A DNA stretch of 64,000 nt from Macrotis lagotis. Its lineage: Eukaryota > Chordata > Mammalia > Peramelemorphia > Peramelidae. The notes beneath the pieces were generated by a model. The model was not told the DNA's origin. It saw only the letters and a list, made by a program, of their open reading frames with translations, and did no database searches. Position 1 is the stretch's first letter; every line of letters begins with the position of its first letter. The DNA lies in NCBI RefSeq assembly GCF_037893015.1, contig NC_133666.1:654090957-654154956 (forward strand), read 5' to 3'. Made by a program: the position numbers and the translations under genes. Below are positions 56,291 through 64,000 of this stretch, piece after piece.

Positions 56291-56869
56291 AAGTTGGCTT
56301 CTTTTAAAGACCATTTGGGATGAGGTGAATTTTTCCCCCAGACATTGATCTGGCTTACCTTATAATCCAAATCAAAGGGCTTTTTCAGACTTCCTAAACA
56401 TATTTCTTTGTATTTTGTTAACATATTAATAATTCCATCATGTCTATAATTGCAACAATTAACAAGGGAGGAATCCTGCTTTATCTTTCACCCCCACCTG
56501 ACTGTAAACTCACCTGTTTGGCATTTAAAAACTCCTGACTCCAACCTATTTGTCTAAATTTATTATAAAAGATGACCCTTCATGCACATAATGATTTGGA
56601 CAAAATAGGTTTTTTTGGGCACTGTTTTTCATTTACACACTGCATGTTCCATTTCCTTGCCTTTCTACTGACTGTGCTCAGTTCCTAGAATGCTGTTCTG
56701 AGTTGAGATTGACAGAGGACAGATCCTCCAGATTATCTTTGGCTCATTAATTTCCATTCTTTAGATCTAATTAGTCTTATGCTACTTAAATGTAATATTA
56801 TCCAGCACATTTTTGTCCAACATGTCCAAAATGTTATGATGATAATTTTTGTGGAGAATGATTTTTGTG

Positions 56870-57300
56870 TATTTATGTTCATTTATTTGTTAAATATTTC
56901 CTAATTACATGTAAAAAGTTTTAAAATTTGTTTTTAAAATGTTGAGTTTCAAATTCTCTCCCTCCCTTCAGTTCTTCCCCCTCTTTGAGAAAGCAAGGAA
57001 TTTGATATTGATTATATGTGTGAAGTCTCACAAAACATATTTGCATATTTGTCATGTTGCAAAAGAAAAAACACACCAAGAAAAATAAAGTTTAAAAAAT
57101 TACATTTCAATCTCCACTCAGATTGCATTCATTTTCTCTCTAGAGGTGAATAGCATTTTTCATCATGGGTCCTTTGGAATCATCTTAAATCATTTGTCTT
57201 CATCAAAGTACCTAAGTCTTTCACAGTGCTCATACTTACAATATTGTACAATGTTCTCCTGGTTTTACTCACTTCATTTTGCAAGACTTTTTCTTAATAA
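56870..57300 (-). mobile_element. L1 3' UTR end, antisense
   Basis: 'ttcctaattacatgtaaaaagttttaaaa' through 'atttgatattgattatatgtgtgaagtc' to 'gtacaatgttctcctggttttactcac' is the reverse complement of the older L1 3' end. Confidence 0.8.
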
Positions 57301-57317
57301 GCTCCTGGGAATTGAGC

Positions 57318-57460
57318 ATAATGTAGTAAGAAAAACACAAGATTTGAATTCAGAGGTCTTGGGCTTGAATCTAGGCTCTACTATTTGTTAATATATAACC
57401 TTTGATAAATAATGTGGTCTTTCTGGGCCTTAGTCAATTCATCTATAAAATGGGAAGGAG
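57318..57460 (+). repeat. MIR-like CORE-SINE
   Basis: 'gaattcagaggtcttgggcttgaatctaggctctact' and 'ggccttagtcaattcatctataaaatgggaagg' are MIR landmarks. Confidence 0.7.
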
Positions 57461-57760
57461 GGAGAGGAATGAAATTGGAACAATTGAACATGCCTCTCAT
57501 TCAGTGCTTCCCATTGGAACATACCTCTGTTCTCTTGGCTGATATAGATTGCACATAAGGTTTTCTATGTTGTTCCTAGGACCCAGAGGAATTGTATCAT
57601 TAAACCAGCTCTGTGAGTATGGGTCTGGAATGGGGAAGGAGAAGGTCTTTAGGAAAGAAAGGGTGAAGAGCCCCAAATACGGAATTTGAAGAGCTGGCGT
57701 TGAAGCACCAAGCAAAATTAGTTTCCAGTCATCTGTAATCTCTGTGAATTTGTCTTCTGA

Positions 57761-58161
57761 AAAACACTGTGCATCTTAACAGAAACATGGGGGTGATGAT
57801 CAGCCTGGATGGACTTGCTCATACCATCAGTGCAACAACCAGAGACAATTTTGGGGTATCTGCGATGGAGAATACCACCTGTATCCAGAGAAAGAATTGT
57901 GGATTTTGAATAAAGACCAAAGACTAATACCTTCAATTTAGGGGAAAAAACTGTTATCTTATTGTGTAATTTTGCTATCTCATACTTTATTTTCCTTCCT
58001 TAAGGATATGATTTCTCTCTCATCACATTCAACTGAGATCAATGTATACCATGGAAACAATGTAAAGACTAACAGAATGCCTTCTGTGGGAGGTATGGGG
58101 AGGAAAGCAAGAATGGGTGGGGGGGATTGTAAAACTCATAAATAAAATCTTTCTTTAAAAA
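57761..58161 (+). mobile_element. 5'-truncated L1 3' end, sense
   Basis: Perfect 14-bp duplication AATTTGTCTTCTGA at 57747-57760 and 58162-58175. Only the last 400 bases of L1 were copied, from 'aaaacactgtgcatctt' to the A-rich tail. Confidence 0.94.
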
Positions 58162-58179
58162 AATTTGTCTTCTGAGATA

Positions 58180-58540
58180 TATAAAACTTAACTCTTTTCC
58201 TTTTAAAGCTAGAGCTTGTGCTCTAAGATCAACTGCAAGCAAAAATGATCTAACCCCTTGCCAAATATTCAAATCTCCCAACAGCATGTCTCCCAACATC
58301 ACAATACCCCAGGATACCACCATGCTGGCAACTCACATTCCATCTATGGCTTTCCCGAGGGAGAGCTGTCCTGAGTGCTGAGTATGAAGGCATTCACCCA
58401 GAATCATCGGCGTTTTTGTGACTGGGAATCCTGATTAGAAACAATACCAACTCAAAGTCTCAGTTTTGAGTTGACCTGGAGAAATGGATTCATTTATTTC
58501 TTCTATAAGGTAATGAATACCTTCTGCCCTTTTCATTAGA
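58180..58540. other. Unclassified DNA
   Basis: No gene or named repeat is recognised. Confidence 0.35.
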
Positions 58541-58542
58541 GG

Positions 58543-58755
58543 AAGCTAGGTGGCACTGCAAACAAAGAATACTGAGTCTGACGTCAAGAAGACTGAGTTC
58601 AAATCCAACTTCAGACAATTATTAGTGTATGACCCTAGGCAGATCATTTAACCTTTGTCTATCTCAGTTTCCTCAACTGTAAAATGAGAATAACAATAAC
58701 ACCTGTTTCCCGGCACTATCTGTATTACAGATATTTGCAAAATCATGAATATAGT
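58543..58755 (+). repeat. CORE-SINE (MAR/MIR type)
   Basis: 'ggaagctaggtggcactgcaaacaaag', 'gactgagttcaaatccaacttcagac' and 'atctcagtttcctcaactgtaaaatgagaata'. Confidence 0.82.
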
Positions 58756-58904
58756 AAGAGTGTGTGTGTGTTAGAAATCTGAATTTTGAGACACCTCTAT
58801 CACTTTCTGATAGTGTGTATCACACTCAAGTAAATAAACTGTGATTTACCTATATGTCTGTATCCTTTGGGCACTGGCTAGCAAGGATTCTGAAAATTCT
58901 CATG

Positions 58905-59130
58905 ACCAAAGATGTGGGAAGAGACTAATGGTAGGCAGACCAACCAGCAGACTATTGCAGGTAATGAGGAACTCTATAAGAATGATGGCAACAACAGAGA
59001 AGAGAAGGGAGCACATTCAAGATATATAGAATCAATGACCTGGGCAATAGATTAGATATGGGGAGGGTGCTACAATTCTGGGGTTACCAGGAAGGATGGC
59101 AGCATTGTTGGCGGGTTTGAGGAGGGATTT
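58905..59130 (-). mobile_element. L2-clade LINE fragment, antisense
   Basis: 'ggcagaccaaccagcagactattgcaggtaatgagg' and 'cctgggcaatagattagatatgggg' are the reverse complement of the L2 RT region. Confidence 0.55.
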
Positions 59131-59144
59131 AAAAAGTTTGAAAG

Positions 59145-59296
59145 GGGGGGCAGCTAGGTGGCACAGTGGATAGAGCATGGGCCCTGGAGTCAGGAGTACC
59201 TGGGTTTAAATTCGGCCTCAGACACGTAATAATTACCTAGCTGTGTGGCCTTGGGCAAGCCACTTAACCCCATTTGCCTTGCAAAAACCTAAAAAA
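59145..59296 (+). mobile_element. Short tRNA-like SINE
   Basis: Duplication AAAAAGTTTGAAAG at 59131-59144 and 59297-59310. Confidence 0.94.
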
Positions 59297-59346
59297 AAAA
59301 AGTTTGAAAGAGCTACTAGAGAGAGTGAGATAGGGTATCTCTCTAG

Positions 59347-59500
59347 GAGTAGCTAAGTGGTGAAGTAGATGGAACCTTGGCCCTGGAGTCAAGAGGACCT
59401 GAGTTCAAATCCAACTTCAGACTCTTAATACTTACTTAGCTGTGTGCCCTTGGGCAAATCACTTAACCCCACTGCCTTGCAAAAATTTTTTTAAAAGAGA
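59347..59500 (+). mobile_element. Short tRNA-like SINE, diverged
   Basis: Flanked by GTATCTCTCTAG (59335-59346) and GTATCTCTTTAG (59501-59512). It lies only 50 bases after another SINE. Confidence 0.88.
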
Positions 59501-59764
59501 GTATCTCTTTAGGCATCCTCACCTCCACTTTTACCTGCTCACATTCAATGAGATAGTAAATGTTACTCTTGCTCCTTGACCAGGGACAGTACAAGCACAG
59601 AAATCCCCAGAATAATTTTCCTTCTTTTTCCATCTCATCATTCACACCAAAAACCCTTCAGGTCAAAGGAATTAGAAATCTGAGTACTCTGAGGAAATGT
59701 GTACCCACACATATTCCAACATACTAAGTCTCTATAACCATTTATTCCTAAGCTCTCTGGTGTT

Positions 59765-60690
59765 TTTGTTAGGAATGAGTGCTATATTTTGTCAAAAACT
59801 TTTTTCAGCATCTTTTGAGATAATTTTTTAATTGATATGATCAAATATGCTGAAAGTTTTCCTAAATATTAAATCAATCCTGCATTCCTGGTATAACCTT
59901 ATCTGATCATAGTGTGTTATCCTGATGATAACTTGTTGCAATCTTTTTGCTAATTTTTTATTTAAAATTTTCGCATCAATATTCATTGGGGAAATTGGTT
60001 TATGATTTTCTTGCTCTTTTTGACTATTATAAAAGAAGTTTTTCAAAGTGCTTTCAAAGTATGCTTTGCTCTGCATTAAAACTCCATAGGTTTTCTCTGG
60101 ATGTGGATGGCATTGCCCATAACAGTTCTTTGAGGATCAAGGGATCTCTGAACTGCTGAAAGGACCCATGTCCATCATAAATGGATCATTTCACAATGTT
60201 ACTGTTAATGTGTACATATGGTATTCTTTGTTCTACTCACATCACTCAGCATCAATTCATGCAAATCATTCTTTTTTGGGGGGGGGGAGTGGCTAGGCAA
60301 TGGGGTAAAGTGACTTGCCCAAGGCCACACAACTAGGTAATTATTAAGTGTCTGAGGCTGAATTTGAATTCAGGTCCTCCTGACTCCAGGGCCAGTGCTC
60401 TATCCACTGAGCCACCTAGCTGTCCTGTTCATGCAAATTTTTCCAGGATTTTTCAAAGTCCTCCTGCTCCTGATTTCTTATAGAATATTAGTACTCCATC
60501 ACATTCATAAATCACAAGTTGTTCAGTCATCCCCCCAATTGATAGACATCCCCTCAATTTCCAATTCTTTGCCAGTACAAAAAGAACTGCTATAAATATT
60601 TTTGTACATGTGTATCTTTTCCCCTTTTTTTATGATCTCTTTGAAATATAGACCTAACAGTAGTATTGCTAGATCAAAGGGCATATGCAG
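59765..60690 (-). mobile_element. L1 LINE, antisense: ORF2 pieces and 3' region
   Basis: Left part: 'gaatgagtgctatattttgtcaaaaacttttttcagcatcttttgag' from the RT region. Right part: 'tctctggatgtggatggcattgcccata' to 'agtagtattgctagatcaaaggg' from the 3' end. An internal deletion joins them near 60040. A SINE is nested at 60267. Confidence 0.78.
60267..60427 (-). mobile_element. Short SINE, antisense
   Basis: Perfect 11-bp duplication TTCATGCAAAT at 60256-60266 and 60428-60438. Confidence 0.93.
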
Positions 60691-61480
60691 TTCCCATCCT
60701 GTGCCCAGGTAGTAGGCCCTTAAGTCTAGATAACTCCCTCACCAACTTTTTGGGTCTAGGCAGTAGTCCTACAGATCCAATAATGTCCCTCTAGTGCTAG
60801 TTGGTCTTCCAGGAATAGTTTCCAACAAATGGATAATACCATTCCTCTTTACTTCCAAGGGGCCCTCTTAAATAGGCCATATAATCATCATGATAATAGG
60901 TACATTTCCAAAGTTGCTGTACCTCCTTCCACTGCAAGTTTTTATATCAATGTCTTTAGAAAAGTCTTCCTGGCTCCAAAATCCAAACTAAATTCCTGAT
61001 TTTGTGCCATTGGATAAACCCTAAGAATAGCTAATATACCTAGTGGTATTCCTTAAATTATCTTTCTTGCAAATGGCCATTTCAACACTTTCCTTGCAAA
61101 TCCATACTAACTCATAATCATTTTCCCTTAACAAATGCCCCAGTTTGCACATCTTTACAAGGGATCCAGGTACAATCATTCATCTCACATGAGTCTGAGT
61201 TCACCTATCTCTAAGTTGTACAGTTCTGAATTGATGTGCCCTGCTTCTGGACATGTCCAGACATTTGCTACTCCCCAGGCAAATATCCTAGCCAGTCACT
61301 TATAAACAATAGTCACCCTGAACTGACTCAGTCACATGCCACTGGTATCTCTCTCCTCTGGATCAGAATCCTGTGTCACCATGCACCTCTGACAAGGGAC
61401 TGAGAATCTAGGCCAGACCCAGGGGTACCCAAGGCCAATTCTCAAACTGCTGTGAAGTATGGCAAGTTTACAAAAGACTG
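60691..61480. other. Unclassified DNA
   Basis: No gene or named repeat is recognised. Base composition is more even than in the L1 regions. Confidence 0.35.
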
Positions 61481-61491
61481 TGCATTGACTT

Positions 61492-61647
61492 TTTTTTTTT
61501 AGGATTTTTTGTAAGGCAAATGGGGTTAAGTGGCTTGGCCAAGACCACATAGCTAGGTAATTATTAAGTGTCTGAGACCGGATTTGAACCCAGGTACCTC
61601 TCACTCCAGGGCCTGTGATTTATCCACTGCACCACCTAGCCACCCTG
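61492..61647 (-). mobile_element. Short SINE, antisense
   Basis: Duplication TGCATTGACTT (61481-61491) and GCATTGACTT (61649-61658). Confidence 0.92.
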
Positions 61648-61659
61648 GGCATTGACTTC

Positions 61660-63310
61660 TGCCAGCTAGACTCTCCTCCCACCTTTACTAACAACCTGTT
61701 GTCTAAATCAGATAGGACTCATTCCCTATACAGACTCACATAGCTATAATAATGTCACCCAATAATCTCCCTCTTTCTTTCTCAATGGAGAACATTTTCA
61801 CCCTGCCTCCCCTCCTTTCCATAAGGAGAAGGGCATAAGTAGGGGTGTCATCCTTACAGAGTCAAGGGGAAGTTACAGATAAACAATGTACACATAGATG
61901 AGAGATGGTGGAGATAACTGGTCCAGTGTCTCTCCTCTCCTCTTCTCTTCTCCCTTGGAGACATCCAATGTCCTTCAGCAGCTTCTGAATCTGTTCCAAA
62001 AAGCCCTCTCCAGCTCTGACTCCTTGAGACCTTGTCTTCTGGTAGAGAAACTGCTTAACATCTTATTCAGATCAAAACACATGCTTCCATCACTAAACAA
62101 TGAGATTCTGGAGCTTATTACAATTTACATTTTGCCTTATTGCCATATTGACACACATAGTTCACTTTTAACACAGACTTCCATTAGTATTTTACTACAT
62201 GAGCAAACTCACAAGCTTGAGTCAATGTGATCATTCTCATTGGGAATTTGCTCCATACACATACATTCAACAGTCGTCTTTGTTCTAAGAGTACCCAGCA
62301 TCTGGCTTAAAATAAAACAATTTTAACCTTTGCTCTCATTACAATAATAACTCAAACAGCCTTAATCAAAATGAATTTTTTTCTCCCAAATATTCCCATA
62401 TTTTCCTTTTCCTGGTATACTTTTCTAACACACTCATTTCTTCAAACTAGAACTTGAAACTGTAATTATCCTAAGAATTTCCCATTCTTCTTACCTAAAT
62501 ATCCTCTCTAATACAAAAACTAAAGAAACTTAATTCCTGTCTTAGCATGTAGCTGATAGCAGGTGTCAGAGCCAGACACGTAACCCATCTCTGGCTATTA
62601 GATCTAAGAGATATTATCCAAATGTCATTTTGGGGAAATCAAGTCAAAGGGGTCCAACCTCAGTCATATTGAGAAGCTGCCCCTTAGGCTGCCCATCCCT
62701 GTCACCTGACATCCTTGACCCATTGGCTTTCTTGGCTCCAAGAACATAACATTTACCCAGTAGCATTTCTTTTTGTTGACCATTCTGGTATCTGACATAG
62801 GAGAAAATTAAAAGTCCTGTGATCTAAAATAGTTGTCTTAACTAATTAGAACTTCCAGTGAAAGCAATTCAGTAAATTCCAATTATAATCTTAATAGAGT
62901 CCATATTAACGAAAGCCCTACCTGAAGTTCAATTATCCTTCCTGGGTTTTTGCCTAAAACCTGGTATTCTAACTATGACTGGCCCTACAGGCCTGGCTCC
63001 TACCTCTTACTAGAGACATCGCTTTTTCTGAAATCATATCTACTCCATCTCTATAAAGATGACATATCAGATTCCCCTTGGCTAGAGAAACCTCCTGTTG
63101 TATCTTACAACAAATAAATTCCTCCTTTGTCCAGGAGATTGCACAGAGAAATATCAAATTATCTTGTGTTTATCTTTCCTACATTATATAGTGTTCTCAC
63201 TTCAAAGCAAATAACTACTGCTTTGGAATATATATATATATACACAAAATATTCCCAATTCACATACATAGCTAGAAACTTCTATACATAAAATTGTTTA
63301 CCTACTCATC
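61660..63310. other. Unclassified DNA
   Basis: Contains a 110-codon frame at 61898-62230 and a 62-codon minus frame at 63157-62969, neither with a recognisable domain. A short (TA)n run lies at 63227-63242. Confidence 0.35.
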
Positions 63311-63321
63311 AACATACAAAT

Positions 63322-63468
63322 GGTTATTTTTCCCAAGGCAATTGGGTTAAGTGACTTGTCCAAGGTCACAGAGCTAAGCAATCATTAAATATCTGAGGCC
63401 TGACCTGAACCCAGGTCTCCTGACTCCAGGGCCGGTGCTCTATCCACTGAGCCACCTAGCCACCCCCT
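63322..63468 (-). mobile_element. Short SINE, antisense
   Basis: Perfect 11-bp duplication AACATACAAAT at 63311-63321 and 63469-63479. Confidence 0.92.
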
Positions 63469-63479
63469 AACATACAAAT

Positions 63480-64000
63480 TACTTTTCAGAATTCTTTAAA
63501 ACCATTAAAACATCTTAGGTAGCCTTAAATTTCCAACATGCGTTATTGATTTCATTATAACAGAATAGTAATAAGAGTAACAGAGTAACACACAAATTAC
63601 TAGATTGTACAAAGCAATCACTCCATTCATGAACCCACAGATCTATCCCAGAAAGAGCCATACTTTTTCATATTTCCCTTATTGCCCTTCGAATCAATCA
63701 GACTATAGTCCCAGGCTTTAACAATACAGAATTTAAATAACATATTCACCATAGATAACTAAATATTGCAAATATAATCTCTTTGCAGTTACAAAAGAAT
63801 ATCACATAACTGATAAAAACATCTTATTCATCAATAAGTTGCCTTACAATAGGGCCCACAATTGCAATTTGTTCAGAGCCCCTCCATCAGCTGCCTGCAG
63901 TTACCAAGAGAGAAGTCCACATTCTTGACTTCTTTAAACATGCATTGTTAATAGACATTAAACATTAAGATTCTTATTTAAACATCTCATTTCCCTTAGA
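63480..64000. other. Unclassified DNA
   Basis: No gene or named repeat is recognised. Confidence 0.35.

Noticed and set aside
60691-63310. Possible old LTR element
   Set aside because: No paired long terminal repeats and no recognisable protein domain were seen.

Overview
The window is nuclear DNA from a marsupial. About twenty copies of one short tRNA-like SINE end in a GCCTTGCAAAAACCTAAAA-type tail. MAR1/MIR-type CORE-SINEs, old L2-clade LINEs and several L1 subfamilies share one marsupial-type 3' end. An Australian marsupial, perhaps a dasyurid, is my guess from the SINE type, but I could not test it. Nothing prokaryotic is present, and most long open frames lie inside repeats.

Host genes. 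(1) The 3' half of a ceramide synthase gene runs on the + strand from 1347 to 21100. Six exons (51, 93, 129, 107, 157 and 177 nt) have consensus splice sites and consistent phase, and encode the last 237 residues. The protein resembles CERS4 most. In the Lag1p motif both histidines are kept, but the first aspartate of HDxxD is asparagine (LLLHNVSD). The 5' exons lie left of the window or were not recognised. (2) A RANBP1 retrocopy (23715-26825, +) has an open 216-codon frame, a CpG-rich 5' UTR, a long 3' UTR, a poly(A) tail and target-site duplications. (3) A degraded keratin-18-like pseudogene fragment lies near 47.8-48.2 kb.

Layout. 0-13 kb: first ceramide synthase exon, then an 11.9-kb intron made mostly of antisense L1 (2.5-10.3 kb) and a sense L2 (10.9-13.1 kb). 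13.3-21.1 kb: the remaining exons, with L2 and SINE insertions between them. 22.4-28.1 kb: a HAL1-like element (L1 5' UTR, ORF1 remnant, non-ORF2 linker, L1 3' tail) with 13-bp duplications, into which the RANBP1 retrocopy and two SINEs inserted. 28-36 kb: L1 3' ends, L2, SINEs and unclassified DNA. 36.3-41.6 kb: an L1 with two further L1-type insertions at one target site, one of them a second HAL1-like copy that preserves the empty RANBP1 insertion site. 41.6-60.7 kb: L1, L2, CORE-SINE and SINE copies with the keratin pseudogene. 60.7-64 kb: mostly unclassified, with two SINEs.

I see no operon-like system, CRISPR array, tRNA or rRNA gene. The most unusual items are the altered ceramide synthase motif, the young-looking RANBP1 retrogene, the HAL1-like family with a built-in antisense SINE, and the triple target-site copy at 36.8/37.5/41.0 kb.
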